Source: Streptomyces sp. SDr-06
Lineage (GTDB): Bacteria; Actinomycetota; Actinomycetes; Streptomycetales; Streptomycetaceae
Assembly (NCBI RefSeq): GCF_003324565.1
Contig: NZ_QOLA01000013.1
Span: 62,001-126,000 of the forward strand
Direction: 5' to 3'
Length of the DNA stretch: 64,000 nt
Shown: positions 18,955 to 26,818 of the stretch, in pieces
Layout of the letters: each line of letters opens with the position of its first letter
Numbering within the stretch: position 1 is the stretch's first letter
Position numbers and translations under genes: made by a program
The notes under the pieces: generated by a model
Database searches by the model: none
The model's input: only the letters and a program-made list of their open reading frames with translations
Told to the model about the DNA's origin: nothing

Positions 18955-19050
18955 GATGGTTGCTCGCGCAGTTCCCCGCGCCCCTGAACCCCCTCCGATC
19001 TGCGGACCGTGCCCGCTTGCTCGCGGGGTTCCTCGCGGTCCTGAAATCCT
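18955..19050 (-). repeat. Dispersed repeat units, minus orientation
   Basis: The gap between the rhomboid-like and GNAT start codons contains one good copy of the 58-bp repeat core on the minus strand (complement TCGCGCAGTTCCCCGCGCCC at about 18964) and a degenerate copy near 19021. The rest of the gap is G-rich and shows no gene. Confidence 0.7.
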
Positions 19051-19086
19051 TGGGGGGTGGGGCGGGGTGGGATCTACTCTTCCGGC

Positions 19087-19566
19087 ATGATTCGTAACGC
19101 CACAGCTGCCGACATTCCCGTGATCCACCAGATGGTCCGCGAACTCGCCGACTACGAGAAGTGCCTCGACGAGGCCCGCGCCACCGAGGAGCAGCTTCGT
19201 GAGGCGCTCTTCGGTGAGCGCCCGGCCGCCTTCGCGCACATCGCGGAGGACGGGGCGGGCGAGCCGGTGGGGTTCTCGATCTGGTTCCTGAACTTCTCCA
19301 CGTGGCGCGGGGTGCACGGCATCTACCTGGAGGACCTGTACGTACGACCCGAGGCCCGGGGCGGCGGCCACGGCCGGGCCCTCCTGGCCGAGCTGGCCCG
19401 CATCTGCGTGGCCCGGGGGTACGAGCGGCTCGAATGGTCGGTCCTGAACTGGAACACCCCGTCGATCGCCTTCTACGAGTCGCTGGGGGCGCGGCCGCAG
19501 GACGAGTGGACCGTTTACCGGCTCACGGACGAGGCGCTGGTGACCCTCGGCGGCGCGGGGGACTAG
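19087..19566 (+). CDS. GNAT-family N-acetyltransferase
   Basis: 159-residue acetyltransferase of the diamine/spermidine-like GNAT subgroup. The acetyl-CoA pyrophosphate loop region is LEDLYVRPEARGGGHGRALL, preceded by GFSIWFLNFSTW and followed by WNTPSIAFYESLGA, a pattern close to SAT/thialysine acetyltransferases. Substrate is therefore possibly a polyamine or lysine analogue, an inference from the family. TACTCT lies 6 nt before the ATG and there is no SD, consistent with a leaderless mRNA. Confidence 0.87.
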   Translation: MIRNATAADIPVIHQMVRELADYEKCLDEARATEEQLREALFGERPAAFAHIAEDGAGEPVGFSIWFLNFSTWRGVHGIYLEDLYVRPEARGGGHGRALLAELARICVARGYERLEWSVLNWNTPSIAFYESLGARPQDEWTVYRLTDEALVTLGGAGD

Positions 19567-19580
19567 GCGCGTACCGCTCC

Positions 19581-20810
19581 TCAACCGCCTTGGGCGCTCG
19601 CCTCGTTGGCGCGGCGGGACAGGCGCAGGGCCCGCAGGGCCAGGGACGCGGCTTCCATTCCGCTGTTGAACGCCACCTCCGAGAGGATGCCGGGGGCAGC
19701 CACCTGGTCGCCCGCCAGGTACACGCCGTGGCCCCGGTCGATCGCGGGGCGGTCGCGCCAGGTGGTGCCGGGTGGGTCGACCGCGCCGGTGCGGCCCGTC
19801 GCCAGGGCCTCGCGGCGCCAGGTGGTGCGCTCGCGCCACGCCGGGAACCCGGCGTCCAGGAGGCGCTCGGCACGGGTGATGCCGTCGGCCTTCGACTCGT
19901 GCGGGGCGATGGGGAAGTGGCCCTGGAAGAGCTGCTCGCCGGCCGGGGCGAGAGCCGGGTCGTGGCCGGTGAAGCGTTCCAGCCAGCCGGGTCCGTCCAG
20001 GTCGGCGACGACGAACGGGTCGCCCCGGCGTGCGGCGAGGGCCAGGTCGAGCAGGACGGTGCGACCACTGGGCCAGCTCAGGGTCTCGTCGCCGAGGAGG
20101 CGGCGGGCCGCGTCCAGGGAGGTCGCCACCACCACCGGCCCCTCGACGGTGGGGAGTTCGCCGACGCGGGCGTCCGTCTCGATGCGTACACCGAGGTCCC
20201 ACGCGCGGGACGCCATCCGCTCGATGAGCGCGCCCCAGCCGCCGACCGGGTAGTGCGCCTCGGGCGGCAGGGCCGCCGCCCGGTGCAGCCGCTCCTGCAC
20301 GAAGCGGGCGGAGAGCGAGCCGGGATCGTGGTGGAAGAGCGCGACGGCGACGTAGTACGCGGCCGCACGGGCACCCCGCGCGCCGACCTGCCGGGTGGCC
20401 CAGGTGGTGAAGTCGTCGTTCACCGGGGCGAGTTCGGGTGCCGTGCGGGCCAGGCGCGGCAGGGTGAGGGGCGGGATGCGGTGCAGGGTTCCGTGCCGGT
20501 GGAAGCGGAACCGCAGGGCCTCCGCCGGTCGTACCGCCGAGACCGGGCCGAGCAGTCCGCGCTGCTTGAGCCAGGCCCAGTGCGGGCCGCCGCTGTAGAG
20601 GGCGTGCGGTCCCTCGTTGGTGCGGTAGGGGGCGGCGGCGGTGCGGGCCCGGCCGCCCAGGTCGGCGTGCGCCTCGTACAGCGTGACGGTGGCGCCGGAC
20701 TCGGCGGCGGTGATCGCGGCGGTCAGTCCGGCGAAGCCGCCGCCCACGACCGTGATCCGGCCCGCGTCGCGCGGCCCCCTCCTCGTCCCCGTGCCTGCCT
20801 CTGTCCCCAT
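19581..20810 (-). CDS. FAD-dependent phytoene-dehydrogenase-like oxidoreductase
   Basis: 409-residue NAD(P)-binding Rossmann flavoprotein. The N-terminal dinucleotide motif ITVVGGGFAGLTAAITAAES is followed by YEAHADLGGRART, the second FAD contact typical of carotenoid desaturases and amine oxidases. The C-terminal GHGVYLAGDQVAAPGILSEV closes the FAD site. There are no neighbouring carotenoid genes, so a carotenoid substrate is not supported. The ATG at 20810 is preceded by GAAGGGAG at good spacing. It ends 14 nt from the convergent GNAT gene. Confidence 0.8.
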   Translation of the reverse strand: MGTEAGTGTRRGPRDAGRITVVGGGFAGLTAAITAAESGATVTLYEAHADLGGRARTAAAPYRTNEGPHALYSGGPHWAWLKQRGLLGPVSAVRPAEALRFRFHRHGTLHRIPPLTLPRLARTAPELAPVNDDFTTWATRQVGARGARAAAYYVAVALFHHDPGSLSARFVQERLHRAAALPPEAHYPVGGWGALIERMASRAWDLGVRIETDARVGELPTVEGPVVVATSLDAARRLLGDETLSWPSGRTVLLDLALAARRGDPFVVADLDGPGWLERFTGHDPALAPAGEQLFQGHFPIAPHESKADGITRAERLLDAGFPAWRERTTWRREALATGRTGAVDPPGTTWRDRPAIDRGHGVYLAGDQVAAPGILSEVAFNSGMEAASLALRALRLSRRANEASAQGG

Positions 20811-20973
20811 CCCTGTCTCCCTTCGCGCGGTGCGGCGGGCGTGCCGCGGTCACGGAAACAGGACGGAGCGGGGTCCGCGAATGTGACATGTCCTGAGCGC
20901 GAATTTACGGAGTGGGGGCTTCCCCGGCTTCCGAGCAGGGGTGATTGTCAGTGCCATGGTCCAGCATGGGGAC

Positions 20974-21657
20974 ATGGCAGCGGCACGGAGTGCGAAGAAG
21001 ACGGCGGCTACGGCGGGTGCCCGCAGGACGGAGGTGCGACTGCCGCCACTGGCGCCGTTCGGCGCGGGTGAGCTGGAGCCGGAGGGCGATTATGACGGGC
21101 TGGAGTTCAGGGACCTCGACCTGGCGGGACAGCAGGCGCACAGCGCGCGCTTCCTCGACTGCGGGATCTACGGCTGCGGTCTGGACGATACGCGGCTGAC
21201 GGGAGCCCGCTTCATCGACTCGGTCCTGTCCGGGGTGCGCGGTGTGGGTACGGACCTGGCGCGGGCGAACCTGCGGGACGTGGAGGTGCGCGACGTCCGG
21301 ATGGGCGGGGTGCAGCTGCACGGGGCGATGCTGGAGCGTGTGCTGATCAAGGGCGGGAAGATCGACTACCTGAACCTGCGGGAGGCCGAGCTGCGTGACG
21401 TCGTCTTCGACGGCTGCGTGCTGTCCGAGCCCGACTTCGGCGGGGCCACGCTGACGCGGGTGGAGTTCCGGGGCTGCGAGCTGCGCCGGGCCGACTTCAC
21501 GGGGGCCCGGATGAAGGACGTCGACCTGCGCGGGGCCACCCTGCTCGACATCGCGCGCGGGGTGGAACGGCTCGCGGGTGCGGTCATCAGCCCGTCCCAA
21601 CTCCTCGACCTGGCACCGGCGTTCGCGGCCCAGGTGGGGGTGCGGGTGGAGGCGTGA
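20974..21657 (+). CDS. Pentapeptide-repeat protein
   Basis: 227-residue cytosolic protein whose centre (about residues 45-185) is a run of A(D/N)LxX-type pentapeptides, for example FRDLDLAGQQ, LRDVEVRDVRM and RRADFTGARM. Such runs fold as a right-handed quadrilateral beta-helix. Some family members mimic DNA and protect gyrase, but most have no known role. Upstream in-frame starts (ATG 20956, GTG 20941) are possible; none has a clear SD, so the start is uncertain. Confidence 0.8.
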   Translation: MAAARSAKKTAATAGARRTEVRLPPLAPFGAGELEPEGDYDGLEFRDLDLAGQQAHSARFLDCGIYGCGLDDTRLTGARFIDSVLSGVRGVGTDLARANLRDVEVRDVRMGGVQLHGAMLERVLIKGGKIDYLNLREAELRDVVFDGCVLSEPDFGGATLTRVEFRGCELRRADFTGARMKDVDLRGATLLDIARGVERLAGAVISPSQLLDLAPAFAAQVGVRVEA

Positions 21658-21681
21658 TGCTCTGCCGTGCTCGGGGGGCGG

Positions 21682-22182
21682 TCAGGGGAGCCGGGGGAAG
21701 CGGGCCTGGAGGTCCCAGACGATCGGGTTGTCGCCGAGGTCCTCGTGCAGGTCGGTGAGGTCGGCGATCAGGTCGTGCAGGAAGTCCCTTGTCTCGCGCC
21801 GGAGTTCGGCGTGCGAGAAGGTGAGGGGCGCCTCCTCGGCGGGCATCCAGTCGGCCTCCACGTCCACCCAGCCGAAGCGGCGCTCGAAGAGCATGCGGTC
21901 GCTCGACTCGGTGAAGTCGATCTCGGCGTACTGGGGGCGGGCGGCGCGCGAGCCGAGGGGGTCCTCGTCGAGGCGCTCGACGGTGTCGCACAGGGCCCAG
22001 GCGAAGTCGAGCACCGGCACCCATCCCCAGGCTGTGGACACCTCGCGGTCCGCCTTGGTGTCGGCGAGGTAGACGTCTCCGCAGAACAGGTCGTGGCGCA
22101 GGGTGTAGACGTCCGCGCGGCTGTAGTCGATCCGGGTGGGGTCGGGGAAGCGGCGGGATAGGGAGTAGCCGATGTCGAGCAC
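21682..22182 (-). CDS. Conserved hypothetical protein, acidic
   Basis: 166-residue acidic protein with no recognisable signal peptide or membrane segment. It begins MLDIGYSLSRRFPDPTR and is rich in Asp, Glu and Trp. Its second half is helical (ETRDFLHDLIADLTDLHEDL). I do not recognise a named family. Coding character is good and a ribosomal start at the GTG at 22182 is plausible although no SD is obvious. It ends 24 nt from the convergent pentapeptide gene. Confidence 0.6.
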   Translation of the reverse strand: MLDIGYSLSRRFPDPTRIDYSRADVYTLRHDLFCGDVYLADTKADREVSTAWGWVPVLDFAWALCDTVERLDEDPLGSRAARPQYAEIDFTESSDRMLFERRFGWVDVEADWMPAEEAPLTFSHAELRRETRDFLHDLIADLTDLHEDLGDNPIVWDLQARFPRLP

Positions 22183-22371
22183 GGGTCGATGGTGTCACGC
22201 CGGGAGCGCACCCCCCTCCGGGGGCCTCCGCCCCCGGGCCCGCCCGTCCCTTTGCGGGGCGGGCGTCGTCCGCGCTGGCCCCCCTGCGAGGGCGGGGCTG
22301 TCCGCGCTGGCCCCCTGCGGGGTCTGGGCGGGGCTGTGCCCCGGGCCGCTTGCGGGTCTGATGTCCCCTGC

Positions 22372-22600
22372 GGGCCGTGCGTGGCCGCTCGCGCAGTTCC
22401 TCGCGCCCCTGAGCCCGCCTTCGTCCGCCGACCGTGCGTGGCTGGTCGCGCAGTTCCTCGCGCCCCTGTAGGGGGGCCAGCATCGGCATCCTCAGCCCGT
22501 CCGGCGATTGAGGACGAGCGCCGTTCAGGCGCGAGCGGGGTCTGGGGCGGAGCCCCGGGAGTCGTCCTCAGCCCACTCGCAGGAATCGGGCCGAGCCCAC
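22372..22600 (-). repeat. Composite 3'-end repeat downstream of senR
   Basis: Read on the minus strand from the senR stop: a GGGGCTCCGCCCC hairpin (about 22560), then the GCGCTCGTCCTCAATCGCCG module (about 22510-22530), then two array units (complement cores at about 22391 and 22445). The remaining 22183-22371 is GC-rich with short inverted repeats and no gene. Confidence 0.8.
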
Positions 22601-22606
22601 CCGCCC

Positions 22607-23233
22607 TCACGGCAGAAGGCGCCGTTCCTTGGCGACGGACACCGCCCCCGCCCGCGTGTCAACGCCCAGCTTTTCGTAGATGCGCCCCAGATGCGTCTTC
22701 ACCGTGGCCTCGCTGATGAACAGCGCACGGGCGATGTCCCGGTTGCCCAGACCGTTGGCCAGCTGCGCCAGGATGTCGAGTTCGCGGGGCGTGAGGGTGG
22801 GGCGGGCGGCGCCGCGCAGCTGGTTCATCACGCGGCTGGCCACCGGCGCGGACAGCGTGGTGCGGCCCTCGGCGGCGGCCCGGATCGCGGCGAAGAGCTC
22901 CTCGGGGCGTTCGGCCTTGAGGAGGTAGCCCGTCGCGCCGGCGGCGATGGCCCGGGTGATGTCGGCATCGGTGTCGTACGTCGTCAGGACGAGGACGCGC
23001 ACCCCGGTCGCGGAGATGCGGCGGGTGGCCTCGACGCCGTCGATGCCGGGCCCCAGCTGGAGGTCCATGAGCACGACGTCCGGCTTCAGCTTGGCCGCCG
23101 CGGCCACGGCCTCCTCGCCGCTGCCCGCCTCCCCGGCCACCTCGATGTCCGGCTCGCTGCCGAGGAGGGCGAGCAGCCCGGCGCGCACCACGGCGTGGTC
23201 GTCGCAGAGCAGAATCCGTACGGGGTCGGTCAT
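22607..23233 (-). CDS. senR: Response regulator SenR, NarL/LuxR family
   Basis: 208-residue response regulator. The receiver domain has paired acidic residues in LLCDDHAVVRAGL, phospho-acceptor Asp57 in VVLMDLQLG, and GYLLKAERPEEL with the conserved Lys. A LuxR-type helix-turn-helix follows (about 143-205: LTPRELDILAQLANGL, ISEATVKTHLGRIYEKL). It overlaps the kinase gene by 4 nt. With the divergent hbpS-like gene this matches the S. reticuli HbpS-SenS-SenR system, in which SenR controls redox-defence genes. The name rests on that arrangement. Confidence 0.87.
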   Translation of the reverse strand: MTDPVRILLCDDHAVVRAGLLALLGSEPDIEVAGEAGSGEEAVAAAAKLKPDVVLMDLQLGPGIDGVEATRRISATGVRVLVLTTYDTDADITRAIAAGATGYLLKAERPEELFAAIRAAAEGRTTLSAPVASRVMNQLRGAARPTLTPRELDILAQLANGLGNRDIARALFISEATVKTHLGRIYEKLGVDTRAGAVSVAKERRLLP

Positions 23234-24456
23234 GGCCGGGGCTCCAGGGGGATCGCGGCGGACAGGACGGTGCCTTCGCCGGGCGCCGACTCGACGGTGA
23301 GGCTCCCGCCGAGCTGCCGCACCCGCGCGTACATCGCGGGCAGCCCGTGCCCCCGCACCCCGGCGCCTCGCCCCGTCGCGTCCGCCCCCTCGCCCGGGGT
23401 CAAGCCCCGGCCGTCGTCCGCGATGTCCAGGACCACCTGGTCGCCCAGGTAGGTGAGGGTGAGGGCCGCTGTCGTCGCGGACGCGTGTTCGCGGACGTTC
23501 GCCAGGGCGCCCTGGGCGATGCGCAGCAGGGCGGAGCCGACGCGGTCGGGCAGGGGAGTGGTCGGGGCGCCGTCGATGTGGCAGCGAACCTCGAACGCCC
23601 CGGACTCCGCCGACTCCCGCGCGGCCAGCGCGCGCAGGGCCGCGTCCAGGCCGCCGCCCTCCGCGAGCTCCGCGGGGGCCAGGTCGTGCACGAACCGGCG
23701 GGCCTCGGCGAGGTTGCGCTCGGCGATGGACTCGGCGGTACGGACATGGCGGCGCGCCGCGTCGGGGTCGGCGGCCCACACCCGGTCGGCCGCCTGGAGC
23801 AGCATCTGCTGACTGGACAGGCCCTGGGCGAGGGTGTCGTGGATCTCCATGGAGAGCCGCTGCCGTTCCGCGAGCGTGCCCTCGCGGCGTTCGGTGGCCG
23901 CGAGTTCGCGCCGGGTGCGCAGCAGGTCGTCGATCAACTCCCGCTGCTGGTCGGTCAGTTCCCGCTGGCGGTCGGACTGGCGCTGCATCTGGACGAAGAC
24001 GGCGGTCGCGATGGCGGCCACGGCGGGCGGCGCGAGGACGAGGTTCGGGTCGAAGCCGTTGTGCGACAGCTCGACCTGCGCCGTCACCACGAACGCGGTC
24101 AGCACCCCGACGAGCACCAGCGCCGCGCGGGGACGCAGGGTGCGCAGCCCGGTGTAGAACAGCGGCACCGCGCACCACGCGAAGCTCGGCGCGAGCACGA
24201 CGAGGACCATCCAGGTGGCCACGACCCCGGCGAGCCAGCCGAGGCGGCGCGGGGTCGGCCGCGAGCCCAGCGCGGGGCCGAGCACGTAGAGCAGGGCCAG
24301 CGTGGCCGACAGCGCGATGATCCAGGGGGTGCGGGCCTCCCCGGGATGGCGGATCAGGAACCGCGCGAGCGAGGCGCCGAGCAGCAGGAAGAACGCCGCG
24401 TGCATCACCACGGGCAGCCACCGCTCGGTGCCCCGCGGGTCCGCACCGTCCTTCAT
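23230..24456 (-). CDS. senS: Sensor histidine kinase SenS
   Basis: 408-residue kinase with about five membrane helices in residues 12-155, a coiled linker (ELTDQQRELIDDLLRTRREL), a HisKA_3 dimerisation domain with His206 in RLSMEIHDTLAQGL, and a HATPase_c domain ending GHGLPAMYARVRQLGG. The ATG at 24456 has an excellent SD (GGGAGGA) 6 nt upstream. In S. reticuli the extracellular heme-binding HbpS modulates SenS autophosphorylation under redox stress; the gene for such a protein is divergent here. Confidence 0.87.
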   Translation of the reverse strand: MKDGADPRGTERWLPVVMHAAFFLLLGASLARFLIRHPGEARTPWIIALSATLALLYVLGPALGSRPTPRRLGWLAGVVATWMVLVVLAPSFAWCAVPLFYTGLRTLRPRAALVLVGVLTAFVVTAQVELSHNGFDPNLVLAPPAVAAIATAVFVQMQRQSDRQRELTDQQRELIDDLLRTRRELAATERREGTLAERQRLSMEIHDTLAQGLSSQQMLLQAADRVWAADPDAARRHVRTAESIAERNLAEARRFVHDLAPAELAEGGGLDAALRALAARESAESGAFEVRCHIDGAPTTPLPDRVGSALLRIAQGALANVREHASATTAALTLTYLGDQVVLDIADDGRGLTPGEGADATGRGAGVRGHGLPAMYARVRQLGGSLTVESAPGEGTVLSAAIPLEPRP

Positions 24457-24621
24457 CCGCTTCCTCCCTGCGCCTCTCACCTGCGCGTACGTACTCATCG
24501 TGACCCGATGCGGCCACCCCCGCATCAACCGATCGGCTGACGGGAGGGTCGGCCGTACCGCGCGCCGTGAGCAGCCGGTACGCCGACGGGATCGGGGCGC
24601 GTCCGCCCGGAGGATCGAAGC

Positions 24622-25230
24622 ATGAACCTCACCACGAAGAACCCGGACCTCTCCACGGACCACGCGAAGGGTGCGAAGCGCACGATGAACAAGAAGCTCG
24701 CCCTCGCGCTCACCGGCCTCGCGGTCGCCGCCGCCGGAACCTTCGGCGTCGTCTCCGCCAACGCCGCCACCCCGGCCGCCCCCGCCGCCCCGGCCGCGAG
24801 CGGCGCCGCCGTCGGCGACCGGGACCTGACCACCACCACCCACCTCACCGTCGGCGCCGCCACCAAGGCCGCCCAGGCCGCGCTCGACGCCGCCGCGAAG
24901 GAGAACCAGAAGGTGTCGGTCGCCGTCGTCGACCGCGACGGCAACACCCTCGTCACGCTGCGCGGCGACGGCGCCGGGCCGCAGTCCCCCGAGTCGGCCG
25001 TGCGCAAGGCGTACACCGCGGTCTCCTGGAACGCGCCCACCTCGGAGCTGGCCAAGCGCCTCGCGCAGGCCCCGAACCTCAAGGACATCCCCGGCACCCT
25101 GTTCCTGGCGGGCGGCGCCCCCGTCACGGCGAAGGGCGCCCCGGTCGCGGGTGTCGGCGTGGCCGGTGCCCCGAGCGGCGACCTCGACGAGAAGTTCGCC
25201 CGGGCGGGCCTCGCGGCCCTCAACAAGTAA
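24622..25230 (+). CDS. hbpS: Secreted heme-binding protein HbpS-like (GlcG/HbpS family)
   Basis: 202-residue exported protein. A 20-residue polar lead, a hydrophobic signal core (KKLALALTGLAVAAAGTFGV) and cleavage near ANA|AT precede a GlcG/HbpS-like domain (about 65-202). The domain has VSVAVVDRDGNTLVTLRGDG, ESAVRKAYTA, and the glycine-rich end GVGVAGAPSGDLDEKFARAG. HbpS octamers bind heme outside the cell and signal through SenS. The start at 24622 has GGAGG 8 nt upstream; an inner ATG at 24685 is the alternative. Unlike reported Tat-type HbpS there is no obvious twin arginine. Confidence 0.82.
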   Translation: MNLTTKNPDLSTDHAKGAKRTMNKKLALALTGLAVAAAGTFGVVSANAATPAAPAAPAASGAAVGDRDLTTTTHLTVGAATKAAQAALDAAAKENQKVSVAVVDRDGNTLVTLRGDGAGPQSPESAVRKAYTAVSWNAPTSELAKRLAQAPNLKDIPGTLFLAGGAPVTAKGAPVAGVGVAGAPSGDLDEKFARAGLAALNK

Positions 25231-25325
25231 CCCGGGCACCAGCGGTCACGGGGCCCGGCCGCGAAGCGCCGCGAAGAGTACGGACACAGGTAGCGGGCCC
25301 CCGCGCCGCCCGTAGGATCACAGGC

Positions 25326-26768
25326 GTGGACTCAGGAACGGAGAGGCGGGCGGCGCCGCAGCGGCGCGGGGCGCACCGTGCCCGCCTCGTCTCCGTCGCG
25401 CTGCTCACCGCCCTCGCCGTCATCTCGTGCAGCGGGGGCGTGACCGGCACCCCGGGCTCCTCCGGCGCGCACGACCGGCTCTTCCCCAAGCTCGGCAACG
25501 ACGGCTACGACGTCCAGCACTACAGCCTGGACCTCGACTACGACCCGGCGACCGGCCACCTGGTGGGCGCGGCCACGATCGTGGCGCGGGCCACCAAGGA
25601 CCTCAGCGCCTTCGACCTCGACTTCGCCGGGATGGACGTGCGGGACGCGACCGTCGACGGCCGGCCCGCCGCCGTCAACCGGGCCGGGGACGAGCTGACC
25701 CTGCGCCCCCGGGAGGACCTCGGCAAGGGTGCGACGTTCACGGCGGTCGTGCGCTACTCGGGTAGCCCGAAGACCCTCACGGACGCCGACGGCTCCCAGG
25801 AGGGCTGGCTGAGGTCGCCCGGCGGGGGCGTGCTCGCGCTGGGGGAGCCGACGGGTTCGATGGCGTGGTTCCCCTCCAACAACCACCCGAGCGCCAAGGC
25901 CACGTACGACATCAAGGTGACCGTGCCCGACGGTCTGCAGGCCGTGTCCAACGGCGAGTTGGCGTCCAAGGTGAGCAACGGCGGCCGCACCTCGTTCAGT
26001 TGGCGGGTCAAGGAGCCGATGGCCACCTATCTCGCGACCGTGGCGATCGGGCCGTACGAGATCGACGACAAGGGGACGACCAAGTCCGGCATCCCGCTCT
26101 ACAGCGCTGTCGACCCGGGGGTGCGCCAGCAGGCCGCCGCGGTGGTGGCGCGGATCCCGGACATCCTGGAGTGGGAGGAGAAGAGGTTCGGGCCGTATCC
26201 GTTCTCCTCGGCGGGTGTGATCGTGGCGCCGGAGAAGGCCTCGGGCTACGCCCTGGAGACGCAGAACCGGCCGGTGATGCCGCTGGACCACTTCGACACC
26301 AGCACCCTCGTGCACGAGCTGGCCCACCAGTGGTTCGGCGATTCCGTCACCCCGGCGGCGTGGCGCGACATGTGGCTGAACGAGGGGTTCGCGCAGTACT
26401 CGGAGTGGCTCTGGAGCGAGGACCACGGCGGCGCGACGGCGCAGCAGCACTTCGACGAGGAGTACGCCAAGGGCGAGGGCGACGAGATCTGGGCCTTCCC
26501 GCCGGCCGATCCGCCGACGGCCGCCGACGTGTCGGGCCGTCCGGTGTACGTGCGCGGCGCCATGGTCGTCCACAAGATCCGCGGGATTCTCGGGGACCAG
26601 AAGTTCTACGCGCTGCTTCAGGCCTGGACGCGCGCGCACCGGCACGCCAACGCCTCCACCACGGACTTCACCCGCTTCGCCGACGAGCAGGCCGGCGAAG
26701 CGGGCGGGAAGCTCTCGGCGGTGTGGGACACCTGGCTCCACGGGGACGGGAAGCCCGACTCCCCGTAG
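25326..26768 (+). CDS. M1-family metallopeptidase lipoprotein
   Basis: 480-residue exported aminopeptidase-like protein. The signal peptide ends with a lipobox-like VISC. The N-terminal beta domain (GYDVQHYSLDLDYDP, a family hallmark) is followed by the catalytic domain with HELAHQWFGD (zinc His330 and His334, Glu331) and Glu353 in NEGFAQYSEW, plus a candidate catalytic Tyr408. The usual GAMEN substrate loop is replaced by GYALETQ, and the C-terminal helical domain of long M1 enzymes is absent, as in short actinobacterial forms. A TAGGAT box 7 nt before the GTG suggests leaderless translation. Confidence 0.88.
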   Translation: MDSGTERRAAPQRRGAHRARLVSVALLTALAVISCSGGVTGTPGSSGAHDRLFPKLGNDGYDVQHYSLDLDYDPATGHLVGAATIVARATKDLSAFDLDFAGMDVRDATVDGRPAAVNRAGDELTLRPREDLGKGATFTAVVRYSGSPKTLTDADGSQEGWLRSPGGGVLALGEPTGSMAWFPSNNHPSAKATYDIKVTVPDGLQAVSNGELASKVSNGGRTSFSWRVKEPMATYLATVAIGPYEIDDKGTTKSGIPLYSAVDPGVRQQAAAVVARIPDILEWEEKRFGPYPFSSAGVIVAPEKASGYALETQNRPVMPLDHFDTSTLVHELAHQWFGDSVTPAAWRDMWLNEGFAQYSEWLWSEDHGGATAQQHFDEEYAKGEGDEIWAFPPADPPTAADVSGRPVYVRGAMVVHKIRGILGDQKFYALLQAWTRAHRHANASTTDFTRFADEQAGEAGGKLSAVWDTWLHGDGKPDSP

Positions 26769-26818
26769 AACCAGGCGGGTCGACCGCCGGTCGTTCGTCT
26801 ACGTCGCGATGGTGACGG

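Noticed and set aside
18010..20889. Continuous 959-codon open frame on the minus strand
   Set aside because: Only its last third (18010-18837) encodes a recognisable protein. The rest runs through a repeat block and antisense or out of frame to the GNAT and FAD genes; it is open because of high GC.
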